From an uncultured Pelagibacteraceae bacterium (GTDB lineage Bacteria > Pseudomonadota > Alphaproteobacteria > Pelagibacterales > Pelagibacteraceae), in assembly GCA_902515485.1 (NCBI GenBank), contig CABXUR010000001.1, positions 1-64,000 on the forward strand: a DNA stretch of 64,000 bases, given 5' to 3'. Shown here one piece after another: positions 31,103 to 39,123 of the stretch. Position 1 is the first letter of the stretch, and each line of letters starts with the position of its first letter. The notes under the pieces are model-generated. The model worked only from the letters and a program-made list of their open reading frames with translations. It was not told the origin of the DNA and made no database searches. The position numbers were made by a program, and so were the translations under genes.

Positions 31103-32521
31103 TTATTTTAGTTTAACTCCAAGATATCTTCGTTGATTTTGGTTGTTATATGTTACTAATAAAATTGTTTTTTGATTTGAGCTAATAACTTGTTGTGCAA
31201 CTTTCTTTAAGTCATCAATTGACCTAATCTTTTTCTTTTGAGCTTCGGTAATGACATGATTAACCGCTAAAGTAGTATTTTTTAAGGGACTATCATCCTC
31301 AATTTTTGTTACTACTACCCCTTTAATTTGATTAGGTAGTTTTCTAATTTTGACATCCTCACTAGTTAATAATCTTACAGTTATTTTTAAATTATCTATT
31401 TCTGAAGTTTGTTTTTCAACTGGTTCTTTTTTCTTTTTACTAACCTTAAAATCATCAGATGTTTCTAATCTTCCTAACAAGACATTTTTTGTTAATTCTC
31501 TTTGGTTTCTCCAAATTTTAACTTTAACATTTTTGCCAACTTTTGTTTTTGCAACAATTGCTGGTAATTCCTTCATTTGATTTATTTTTTCACCGTTAAA
31601 TTCTAAAATTATATCTCCTGCTTTGATTCCAGCTTTTTCAGATGGGCTATTTTCTGCTACACTTGCAACTAATGCACCTCGAGGTTCATCTAATTTTTCA
31701 ACTTCTGCTATTTCCTCAGTTACATCTTGAATTCTAACCCCAAGCCATCCTCTTTTTGTCTCTCCAAATTCTATTAATTGATCAATTACAATTTTTGCGC
31801 TGTTTGCAGGAATTGAAAAACCAATTCCGATTGAACCATTTCTACCAAGTATTGCTGTATTAATTCCAATTACATCACCATTCATATCAAATAATGGCCC
31901 ACCTGAATTTCCAGAATTAATTGATGCATCTGTTTGAATGTAATCTTCATATCTAGATAATCCAATTGACCTATTTCTTGCTGAAATAATTCCTGAAGTG
32001 ACTGTTCCACCTAATCCAAATGGGTTTCCTATAGCAATAACCCAATCACCTATTCTTGCTTTGTCTGAATCTCCAAACGCAACAGGAGTAAATTTGTCTT
32101 TTGTTTCTAATTGCAGAACTGCAATATCTGATAATGGATCAGCACCTACAACTTTGGCTTTATATTCCTCGTCGCCATTCACTCTTACAATAATGTCCTC
32201 AGCATCTTGAATTACGTGATTATTTGTAACAACTATTCCTTTTTCATCAATTATAAACCCGGATCCAAGAGCTGACGATTTTCTTTCTTGAGGTGTTCCG
32301 AATTCTTTGAACATGTCTTCAAAAGGTGATCCTGGAGGAAATTGAAATGGAAATGGGTTAGTGTTTGTAACTACAGTTTGAGTAGTTGAAATATTTACTA
32401 CTGATGGCATTAATCTTTCAGCAAGGTCGGCAAAAGATGCAGGCACCGATTTTGAATTTGATAATGTTGAAACACTAAAAGTAAAAAATACCGCTAAGAG
32501 TAAAAATTTAATTTTTTTCAT
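31103..32521 (-). CDS. degP: Periplasmic Do-like (DegP/DegQ/MucD) serine protease
   Basis: 472 residues with a signal peptide (about 1-22). Trypsin-like domain with the triad His (VTNNHVIQD), Asp (DPLSDIAVLQL) and Ser (NSGNSGGPLFD), followed by two PDZ domains (first about 250-345, including GWLGVRIQDV and AENSPSEKAGIKAGD; second near the C-terminus, more diverged). Degrades or refolds damaged envelope proteins. Linked by one base to the DUF2065 gene and then hflC-hflK, making a quality-control cluster. Confidence 0.93.
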   Translation of the reverse strand: MKKIKFLLLAVFFTFSVSTLSNSKSVPASFADLAERLMPSVVNISTTQTVVTNTNPFPFQFPPGSPFEDMFKEFGTPQERKSSALGSGFIIDEKGIVVTNNHVIQDAEDIIVRVNGDEEYKAKVVGADPLSDIAVLQLETKDKFTPVAFGDSDKARIGDWVIAIGNPFGLGGTVTSGIISARNRSIGLSRYEDYIQTDASINSGNSGGPLFDMNGDVIGINTAILGRNGSIGIGFSIPANSAKIVIDQLIEFGETKRGWLGVRIQDVTEEIAEVEKLDEPRGALVASVAENSPSEKAGIKAGDIILEFNGEKINQMKELPAIVAKTKVGKNVKVKIWRNQRELTKNVLLGRLETSDDFKVSKKKKEPVEKQTSEIDNLKITVRLLTSEDVKIRKLPNQIKGVVVTKIEDDSPLKNTTLAVNHVITEAQKKKIRSIDDLKKVAQQVISSNQKTILLVTYNNQNQRRYLGVKLK

Positions 32522-32522
32522 A

Positions 32523-32708
32523 CTAACCCTTAATATAATAAATAATTATAAATCCTATAATTGCAAATATTAGTCCACCTGATCTAAGTTGACTATCACC
32601 TACAAGTTCTAACTTTTTTAACATACTTTTCATTTTTGATGGAAATATGGCATACAAAATTCCCTCTATGAAAAGAAAGAGACCAAATGCTATGATCAAT
32701 TCCTTCAT
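32523..32708 (-). CDS. DUF2065-family small membrane protein
   Basis: 61 residues, two membrane helices (about 3-20 and 42-58) around a short basic loop (PSKMKSMLKKLE). The pattern ELIIAFGLFLFIEGILYAIFP and the position directly after hflC match the DUF2065 (YjeT) family, which accompanies hflK/hflC in many proteobacteria. Function unknown; the linkage suggests a part in the HflKC-FtsH membrane complex. Confidence 0.85.
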   Translation of the reverse strand: MKELIIAFGLFLFIEGILYAIFPSKMKSMLKKLELVGDSQLRSGGLIFAIIGFIIIYYIKG

Positions 32709-32717
32709 TTAATTAGG

Positions 32718-33587
32718 TTATTCAGATTTAGGTTTTATATTTCCAAAAAACTTAAAAAATTCACTATCTGGAGATAAAATCAAAGATGTATCTCCACCAA
32801 TTAAAGCAGTTTCATATGCTTGCATTGCTCTATAGAAAGCAAAAAACTCAGGATCTCTTCCAAAGGCTTCAGCAAAGATTTTATTTCTTTCTCCATCACC
32901 TTCTCCTTTCATAATTTCAGAATCTTTATTTGCATCTGCTAAAATTATTGAAACTTCTTTGTCTGCCGTTGAAGTAATGGTTACTGCCATTTCGGCCCCT
33001 TTTGCTCTAAATTCCTTTGCTTCTCTTTCCCTTTCAGTTTGCATTCTTCTGTAGATAGCATCACTGTTTGCTTGTGGAAGGTCAGCTCTTTTAATTCGAA
33101 CATCAACAATTTTAATTCCAAATTTTTGAGCTTCTGTGTTCACTCCTTCTTGAATTAAAGCCATCTGTTTAGATCTATCTTTTGATAATAAAGTTTGTAA
33201 TTCTTGTTGTCCTAGAACATTTCTAATTCTTGAATTAATAATTGTTGCTAGTCTAGATCTTGCAACCCTTTCATTTCCAACTGAAATATAAAATTTTAGA
33301 GGATCTATAATTTGAAATCTTGCAAAAGCATCAACAATTAATCTTTTTTGATCAGATGCGATAACTTCAGCTGGTGGTGTATCAAGATTTAAAATTCTAC
33401 TATCTAAAAAAACAACATTTTGAATGAAAGGTAATTTAAAATTTAAACCTGGTTCAATTATGATCTTTTTAGGATCACCAAACTGAAGAACAATTGCCTG
33501 GTTAACCTCTTTAACAATAAATACCGAAAAGAAAACTAAAGCTCCTAAGACAGCAATTATTGGAAGTAATATTTTTTGTGCTTTCAT
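32718..33587 (-). CDS. hflC: HflC, SPFH-domain regulator of FtsH
   Basis: 289 residues. A single N-terminal membrane helix (about 7-27), then a periplasmic SPFH/band-7 domain (VNQAIVLQFGDPKKII; LNFKLPFIQNVVFLD) and a long helical stretch with the typical RMQTEREREAKEFRAKGAE. With HflK it forms a large cage around FtsH that modulates proteolysis. The gene directly abuts hflK. Confidence 0.95.
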   Translation of the reverse strand: MKAQKILLPIIAVLGALVFFSVFIVKEVNQAIVLQFGDPKKIIIEPGLNFKLPFIQNVVFLDSRILNLDTPPAEVIASDQKRLIVDAFARFQIIDPLKFYISVGNERVARSRLATIINSRIRNVLGQQELQTLLSKDRSKQMALIQEGVNTEAQKFGIKIVDVRIKRADLPQANSDAIYRRMQTEREREAKEFRAKGAEMAVTITSTADKEVSIILADANKDSEIMKGEGDGERNKIFAEAFGRDPEFFAFYRAMQAYETALIGGDTSLILSPDSEFFKFFGNIKPKSE

Positions 33588-34691
33588 TTAATTAGTCGCT
33601 TTCTTCTTATTTAATTCTGGTAATGGAAGATAAGGAACAACTCCAGATCCTGCATTTTTCTCAATAATTACTTTTTCAATATCAGCTAAAACTTTCTCCA
33701 TCGTTTCTAAATACATTCTTTCTTGCGTAACTTCTTTTGCTTTATCGTATTCATTGAAAATTGACACAAATCTACTTGCTTCACCTTCAGCTTTAGCTAC
33801 AACTTGCTTTTTATAGGCTTCGGCTGCTTGTAGTATTTTTTGTGCTTCCCCTCTAGCTCTTGGGATAACATCATTTGCATAAGCCTCAGCTTCGTTTTTT
33901 GATCTTTCCATATCAGCTCTTGCAGCCTGTACATCTCTAAATGCATCAATAACTTGATCTGGTGGATCTGCTTTTTGCGTTTGAACTTGTGTAATTTGAA
34001 TTCCACTATTGTATTCGTCTAAAATAGCTTGAATAATATCTTGTGTTTCAACTTCAATTTTGGCTCTGCCTTCAGTTAAAATTGGTTGAATATCGCTTTT
34101 AGCAATGACTTCTCTCATAGCAGTTTCCGCTGCAGCTTTTACAGTTCCCTCAGGATCTTGAATTTCAAATAAAAATTTGCCAGCATCTTTGATTACCCAA
34201 AATACTGAAAAATCGATGTTTACAATATTTTCATCGCCTGTTAGCATTAAACTTTCTTGAGGAACATCAGCAACTCCCCCACCTGTGGAAAAACCACTAT
34301 CTCTCTCGGATCTAAAACCTATATCCATTCTATTTACTTTAGTTACTTTTGGAGTTTCAACTGTCTCTACCGGGAAAGGGATGTGATAGTTAAGTCCCGG
34401 CTGAGTTGTTTTTACAAATTTTCCAAATCTTAAAACTACACCCTGTTCATCCGGTAACACTCTATATAATCCACTGGCAAGCCACACAAAAAGTAAAATA
34501 AGCATTATTAATCCGATTGGTTTTCTACCTGATTTACTTCCACCAGGTAAAAATTTATTTATTTTACTTTGTATATCTCTGATTATTGCATCAATGTCTG
34601 GTGGTGTTGGTCCTCTTCCAGAGCCATTTCCTCCTCCACCTGGAGATGAGCCCCACGGACTTCCACCTCTTCCTTTAAAATCGTCTGACAT
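33588..34691 (-). CDS. hflK: HflK, SPFH-domain regulator of FtsH
   Basis: 367 residues. A Gly/Pro/Ser-rich cytoplasmic N-terminus (GRGGSPWGSSPGGG) precedes one membrane helix (about 60-80) and a band-7 domain (YRVLPDEQGVVLRFGKFVKT; QPGLNYHIPFPVETVE). The C-terminal helical part has RARGEAQKILQAAEAYK. Partner of HflC in the inner membrane. First gene of the minus-strand run; divergent from mrp across 51 bases. Confidence 0.95.
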   Translation of the reverse strand: MSDDFKGRGGSPWGSSPGGGGNGSGRGPTPPDIDAIIRDIQSKINKFLPGGSKSGRKPIGLIMLILLFVWLASGLYRVLPDEQGVVLRFGKFVKTTQPGLNYHIPFPVETVETPKVTKVNRMDIGFRSERDSGFSTGGGVADVPQESLMLTGDENIVNIDFSVFWVIKDAGKFLFEIQDPEGTVKAAAETAMREVIAKSDIQPILTEGRAKIEVETQDIIQAILDEYNSGIQITQVQTQKADPPDQVIDAFRDVQAARADMERSKNEAEAYANDVIPRARGEAQKILQAAEAYKKQVVAKAEGEASRFVSIFNEYDKAKEVTQERMYLETMEKVLADIEKVIIEKNAGSGVVPYLPLPELNKKKATN

Positions 34692-34698
34692 ATGCCAA

Positions 34699-34728
34699 AG
34701 TATATAGTGTCTTTATTATAAAAAACAA
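34699..34728 (-). promoter_or_regulatory. Candidate promoter for hflK and downstream genes
   Basis: On the minus strand TTGTTT (34728-34723) and TATACT (34704-34699) are spaced 18 bases apart in the 51-base divergent gap. The predicted start lies about one base before the hflK ATG at 34691. Confidence 0.35.
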
Positions 34729-34742
34729 GTAATGATAAAAAT

Positions 34743-35567
34743 ATGACTGATAAAAAGCCAGAACTAAGTGACGCAATGAAAAGGAAGATGGAACCTAAAA
34801 AATTTACAAAAAATCCAATTCTTGGAACTAAATTCACAATCGCAATTTCCAGCGCAAAAGGAGGGGTAGGTAAATCTACATTTGCAACGAATCTTGCATT
34901 AGCTTTAAAACAAGTTGGTTGCAAAGTAGGTTTACTGGATGCTGATATTTATGGTCCATCCATTCCAAAAATGTTCGACATAAATGAAAAACCTAAAAGT
35001 GATGGTCAAAAACTTGAACCAATCACTAAATATGACATTCAGTGTATGTCAATTGGATTTTTAGCAGACCAACAAACTCCAATGATATGGCGTGGTCCTA
35101 TGGTAACGAGTGCAATTAAAACATTCACCCAAAAAGTGAACTGGAAAGATTTAGATTTTATAATCGTTGATATGCCTCCAGGAACTGGTGACACTCAATT
35201 AACTTTTTCACAAGAAATTAAAATGGATGGTGCAATAATTGTCTCTACTCCTCAAGAAGTAGCTTTATTAGACGTTAAAAGAGGAATTAAAATGTTTGAT
35301 AAGCTTGGAGTTAAAATTTTAGGTTTGGTTGATAATATGAGTTACTTTACTGGAGATGATGGCAAGAAGTATAAAATTTTTGGTGAAGGAGGAGTAAAAA
35401 AAACGGCTGAAGAGTTTCAAAAAGAATTTTTAGGGGAAATACCTATTAACCCTGAAGTTGGAAAAAGTGGTGATGAAGGAAAGCCAATTGTCGAGGCTAA
35501 TCCTGAACATGAAATTTCAAAAATTTATTTGGATTTTGCAAATAAAATTAAATCAACCTATCTTTAA
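34743..35567 (+). CDS. mrp: Mrp/ApbC/NBP35-type iron-sulfur carrier ATPase
   Basis: 274 residues. Deviant Walker A of the MRP/MinD type ([20 protein letters not shown]), [15 protein letters not shown], and [14 protein letters not shown]. It carries or inserts Fe-S clusters. Two departures: the N-terminal DUF59 domain of many Mrp proteins is absent, and the CxxC that usually follows NMSYF is replaced by TGDDG, so a cluster-binding cysteine pair is missing at that site. Its last 20 bases overlap the convergent thyX. Confidence 0.92.
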   Translation: MTDKKPELSDAMKRKMEPKKFTKNPILGTKFTIAISSAKGGVGKSTFATNLALALKQVGCKVGLLDADIYGPSIPKMFDINEKPKSDGQKLEPITKYDIQCMSIGFLADQQTPMIWRGPMVTSAIKTFTQKVNWKDLDFIIVDMPPGTGDTQLTFSQEIKMDGAIIVSTPQEVALLDVKRGIKMFDKLGVKILGLVDNMSYFTGDDGKKYKIFGEGGVKKTAEEFQKEFLGEIPINPEVGKSGDEGKPIVEANPEHEISKIYLDFANKIKSTYL

Positions 35568-36495
35568 GATCAAAAGCAATCATTAATTCGTTCCATTCTC
35601 TTTTAGAAAGTCCTGAACTATCGTTATCAACATTTTCTCCTTTAATAAGTTTTTGAATAATTGCTTTTCCTTTTGCAGAAACCTCTGTTCCACCTACTCT
35701 ATAATCCATAAATGCATCATAAGTAATAGGAACCCATTTTTTTACAGTATCTAACATTATATCTGCATAAACTCTAATTTCATATTGGGCGTGACTGTCA
35801 GCTCTAAGTCTTAAAAAATTCATTAAATTTAATAGATCAGTTTTCCAGTACCACTGTGTATAAGTATTCAAGGTTAGGTTCATTCTAGCAAGTTCTCTTG
35901 CTAAACCTTTTTTATTTTCATCTATTGTTGAACCATCAAATCTTTCATTCAACATAGTTTCATAATTATCATATGTTCTTTCAGCATCATTCTTTAAAAG
36001 CTCTAAAACCTCCTTAGCTTGTTCGCCTTCCAAAACATCTCCTCTACCTTGACGATTACTAGTAGATTGAGCTGCTAAATTATCAGAAGATGGTAAATAA
36101 AATTCTTTATCTAAAATTGAATATCTCGCAGAGTACTCATTTACATTTGCAGTTCTGTGTCTAATCCATTGACGTGCAATGAAAATTGGTAATTTGATAT
36201 GATATTTTATTTCACACATTTCAAATGGCGTGCTATGCCAATGTCTCATTAAATATTTTATTAAACCTTTATCGGTAGAGACTTGCTTAGTTCCTTTTCC
36301 ATAAGAAACTCTGGCTGATTGCACAATTGAGGTATCATCACCCATGTAATCAATTACTCTTACAAATCCATGATCTAGAGCTGGAATTGCTTCATAAAGT
36401 ATGTTTTCTAGTTCAGGGGCAGTGACCCTTTTAGTCTGATTGCTCTGAGATTGTTGATTTTTTATTTCGTCTGCTTGTTCTTTTGTTAATTTCAT
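35548..36495 (-). CDS. thyX: Flavin-dependent thymidylate synthase
   Basis: Makes dTMP from dUMP using FAD and methylenetetrahydrofolate. 315 residues. The ThyX motif [15 protein letters not shown] is present, along with [12 protein letters not shown] and the nucleotide-binding C-terminal region ([19 protein letters not shown]). I start it at the ATG at 36495 ([10 protein letters not shown]); an ATG-initiated frame extends to 36618, but that extension runs through the tmRNA acceptor piece and reads unlike protein. It is divergent from the tmRNA gene across roughly 45 bases. Confidence 0.94.
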   Translation of the reverse strand: MKLTKEQADEIKNQQSQSNQTKRVTAPELENILYEAIPALDHGFVRVIDYMGDDTSIVQSARVSYGKGTKQVSTDKGLIKYLMRHWHSTPFEMCEIKYHIKLPIFIARQWIRHRTANVNEYSARYSILDKEFYLPSSDNLAAQSTSNRQGRGDVLEGEQAKEVLELLKNDAERTYDNYETMLNERFDGSTIDENKKGLARELARMNLTLNTYTQWYWKTDLLNLMNFLRLRADSHAQYEIRVYADIMLDTVKKWVPITYDAFMDYRVGGTEVSAKGKAIIQKLIKGENVDNDSSGLSKREWNELMIAFDLKDRLI

Positions 36496-36503
36496 GATTG
36501 TTA

Positions 36504-36531
36504 TTGAATCTGTTGTAATTCCTTTTATATT
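36504..36531 (+). promoter_or_regulatory. Candidate promoter of the tmRNA gene
   Basis: TTGAAT (36504-36509) and TATATT (36526-36531) are 16 bases apart. The predicted start is at about 36538, just before the first tmRNA acceptor-piece hairpin. Confidence 0.45.
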
Positions 36532-36538
36532 AATAATG

Positions 36539-36796
36539 TTGGTTTTCCAACTACGACGATAAACGAATTTCGTAATAACCATTGCGGACGTGGGGGCAGT
36601 ACCCACCACCTCCACCATTACAACTTATGGGGGTGAACTAGAATCGACGGATGACTAAAAGCTATTCTTTCGTTCGGGATTGTTCCACCGTAACGGGCTA
36701 ATTTATAATTGCTAACGAAAGTTACGCACTTGCTGCCTAATTAACTTTGTTAATTAAGTAGACGGGGTCCGGGGCACCTGGCAACAGAACGCCCCT
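36539..36796 (+). ncRNA. ssrA: Two-piece (circularly permuted) tmRNA
   Basis: Rescues stalled ribosomes. Gene order is permuted as in Alphaproteobacteria: the acceptor piece comes first (about 36539-36617), ending in GCGGACG, a T-stem GTGGG/CCCAC, CACCTCC and an encoded ACCA. After only 11 bases (36618-36628) the coding piece starts with GGGGGTGAACTAGAATCGAC. The two ends pair as a seven-base acceptor stem (GGGGGTG with CACCTCC) that contains a G-U at the third pair, the alanine identity element. The T-loop (GGCAGTA) lacks the usual TTC, as in other permuted tmRNAs. A tag frame follows at 36711-36740. The coding piece closes with GGGGCACCTGGCAACAGAAC and GCCCC. Outer ends are estimates. Confidence 0.9.
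36711..36740 (+). other. tmRNA proteolysis-tag reading frame
   Basis: Nine codons and a TAA encode ANESYALAA, so the full tag with the tRNA-borne alanine is AANESYALAA. The YALAA end is the standard degron recognised by ClpXP. It is followed by a perfect TAATTAAC/GTTAATTA hairpin. Confidence 0.88.
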
Positions 36797-36922
36797 TTCC
36801 AAAGGTTTCCTTTGTCCCCAGTCAATTTCCAAAAGGAATTTACATTGAAATTACATTGAAGTGTTTCAAAAAATCTTTATTTTCTGTTAGTATTTAAATT
36901 ATAGGGGTAACAGAACGCCCCT
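36783..36922 (+). repeat. Direct repeat of the tmRNA 3' segment
   Basis: AACAGAACGCCCCT occurs at 36783-36796, the end of the tmRNA coding piece, and again, identical over 14 bases, at 36909-36922. Both copies close a GGGG...CCCC hairpin. Between them lie a CAAAGG/CCTTTG hairpin (36800-36814) and a tandem TTACATTGAA pair (36840-36861). It may be the trace of an integration event, an old duplication, or an extra structural element. Confidence 0.6.
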
Positions 36923-37057
36923 ATAAAAAAAATAATCATTACAACTCAATAGTTTTTTAATTATAAAAATAAAAAAAGAACTATGTACCGATTATGTGCC
37001 AACTAAGTATATAGATTACGAAATTCACTTTATTAGAAGATATATGAAGAGTAGAAT
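36797..37057. other. Spacer between tmRNA and acyltransferase gene
   Basis: The longest stretch here without a recognised gene beyond the tmRNA. It holds a CAAAGG/CCTTTG hairpin (36800-36814), a TTACATTGAA tandem (36840-36861), and a TATAGGGG/CCCCTATA hairpin (36900-36925) that carries the tmRNA repeat and is followed by eight A residues. From 36961 to 37057 I see only AT-rich sequence with no reading frame, tRNA or integrase. Confidence 0.6.
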
Positions 37058-39100
37058 TTAATTAGATTTAAGTTCTATTTTTTCTATTTCCCTTATTATT
37101 AGATCATTAATCATTTTGGCACCTTTTTGTGATGGATGATGGGAGTCAGAATAAAATATATCTTTATCGTCATGAGTCACGCATCTATATTTAAATTTTG
37201 TGTTACAAAATAATTTATCAGGATAAACTCTATAAACATTCTCATTTTTTATTGAATCAAATAATTCAAAACTTGCTTTATTTCTATTTTGATAAACTTT
37301 GTAAGAAGTAGTAATAAAATCCTCTTTTTTTGATAATCCTATTCTAGTTTTAGAAATTGATTTTAAAATGATATTTAACTTTCTTGGAACATTCCAACCA
37401 ACTTCAGGAATAGGATAAACAAATATCACTTTATTATTACTTAAAAGTTCTGATACTTCATTTATGAATGAATTTTGAATAGAATCATAATCTCCTAGAG
37501 AAACATATTCATGTGGAAAAATATCATTTCCTGGGCATTCACCCCCTTCTTTATTATTAAAGCAACGACCAGTTAAAAATAGTTGAAATCTTCCGCCAAA
37601 AATAAGAATCGAGTTTTTGTCTTGTAAAATAGTTTTTTTAACTTTTTGAAAATAATCATTATTACAATTTTTATCATTTTTTTTTTGTGCTTTTTTATCT
37701 AAATAAAATCCAGGAAAATACAAACATCCATTTAAAGTATAAGAAATAAACTGATAATCTTTTTTAGTAATTCTATTTTTTAAATCAAATATTAATCTGC
37801 CCATATGACTATCTCCTATAACATAAATTTTTTTGTTTGAATTTTTATTGAATTTACATCCATCAATATTATTATGACATTCTTTATTTTCTAAGTTTTT
37901 TAATTTTTTCCAATTATTTCTCTCTGCTAAATCTTTACTTAGTATTTCTGGCATTCTATCTTTGTAACCATTTTTATTAATAACATTAAAATTTGTACTA
38001 AATAAAACAAAAATTGATGTTAAAATTAAAATAAATAAAAATCTAAACTTATATTTTTTATTCCTAAAGGTTTTTTCAATAAAATGGTAAGAAATAATTG
38101 ATAAAATAATTATAATTAAAACAAGGAATATTTTTTTTTGATTATCATTCTTAGTAAATTCCATCAATCTATCAAATGCAAAAATAGGATAATGCCAAAG
38201 ATATAAAGAGTATGAAATTAGACCAATACCTACAAATATCTTTGTGGAAAGTATTTTTGTTATCATTTCATTCTTATTTGAAAACCAAATGATTAAGCAA
38301 ACCCCAATTATTGGGGATAATGTATAAAATGATGGATGAAACATTTTATCATTGAAAAATAAAATAGAATGTCCAATGATAAACAAACCAGTACTAGGCA
38401 GTATTAAATTAAGTGTTTTATTTTTACTTCTATGACCTAATGTAATTTCAAAATATGCTAAAATTGAACCTGCTATAAGTTCCCACATTCTTGTATGAAG
38501 AAAATAAAATGAAGCAGATGGATAATTTCTACTACTCCATTCTGCTAATCCTAAACTAATAAAAAAACCAAAGATTAAAATATGTATTAGATATTTTCTA
38601 AAATATTTAAATGAAATTAATAAAACAATTGGGAATAAAATATAGTATTGTTCCTCAATAGATAATGACCAAGTATGTAAAAATGGCATTAATAATCCAC
38701 TTTCAGCACCATATTGTTGACCAGAATAGTGAAAATAAAAGTTAGAACTAAATCCAATTGAGTAAAGAATAGATTTTGAAAAATCTATAAAACTACTTGG
38801 TAACAAATACATCCAAGCAAATGGAAGAGATACAAGCATTACAAATAATAATGCTGGAAGTATTCGTCTTATTCGTCTTTCATAAAAATGTTTAAATGAA
38901 AATAAACCAGTGTTTACTAGTTCTTGTAAAATAATGGATGTAATTAAATAACCAGAAATGACAAAAAATATATCAACCCCAATAAATCCACCTTTAAAAG
39001 GTTGATGACCTAAAATCGTAATTTGAGTGTGATATAAAATGACAGCACAAACAGCGATTGCTCTTAAACCATCTATTTCTGGGCGATATGTAAGTTTCAT
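37058..39100 (-). CDS. OafA/YrhL-type membrane acyltransferase with SGNH domain
   Basis: 680 residues. Residues about 1-360 form the acyltransferase-3 membrane domain with about ten helices (YRPEIDGLRAIAVCAVILYH; FIGVDIFFVISGYLI; WSLSIEEQYYILFP). The C-terminal half is an SGNH hydrolase-like domain with the serine motif VIGDSHMGRL and the Asp-His pair in SDSHHPSQKG. Such proteins transfer acetyl or acyl groups to surface polysaccharide, lipopolysaccharide or peptidoglycan. It stands alone beside the tmRNA and ahead of ppdK, without polysaccharide genes nearby, a setting common for acquired surface-modification genes. Target unknown. Confidence 0.92.
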   Translation of the reverse strand: MKLTYRPEIDGLRAIAVCAVILYHTQITILGHQPFKGGFIGVDIFFVISGYLITSIILQELVNTGLFSFKHFYERRIRRILPALLFVMLVSLPFAWMYLLPSSFIDFSKSILYSIGFSSNFYFHYSGQQYGAESGLLMPFLHTWSLSIEEQYYILFPIVLLISFKYFRKYLIHILIFGFFISLGLAEWSSRNYPSASFYFLHTRMWELIAGSILAYFEITLGHRSKNKTLNLILPSTGLFIIGHSILFFNDKMFHPSFYTLSPIIGVCLIIWFSNKNEMITKILSTKIFVGIGLISYSLYLWHYPIFAFDRLMEFTKNDNQKKIFLVLIIIILSIISYHFIEKTFRNKKYKFRFLFILILTSIFVLFSTNFNVINKNGYKDRMPEILSKDLAERNNWKKLKNLENKECHNNIDGCKFNKNSNKKIYVIGDSHMGRLIFDLKNRITKKDYQFISYTLNGCLYFPGFYLDKKAQKKNDKNCNNDYFQKVKKTILQDKNSILIFGGRFQLFLTGRCFNNKEGGECPGNDIFPHEYVSLGDYDSIQNSFINEVSELLSNNKVIFVYPIPEVGWNVPRKLNIILKSISKTRIGLSKKEDFITTSYKVYQNRNKASFELFDSIKNENVYRVYPDKLFCNTKFKYRCVTHDDKDIFYSDSHHPSQKGAKMINDLIIREIEKIELKSN

Positions 39101-39123
39101 TTACTAAATAAATGACTAATTAA

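Noticed and set aside
36496-36618. Upstream extension of thyX
   Set aside because: It translates the complement of the tmRNA acceptor piece; ThyX homology begins at about MKLTKEQ.
36961-37057. Possible phage att or dif-like site near the acyltransferase
   Set aside because: No recognisable dif arms, integrase gene or tRNA; only AT-rich sequence.
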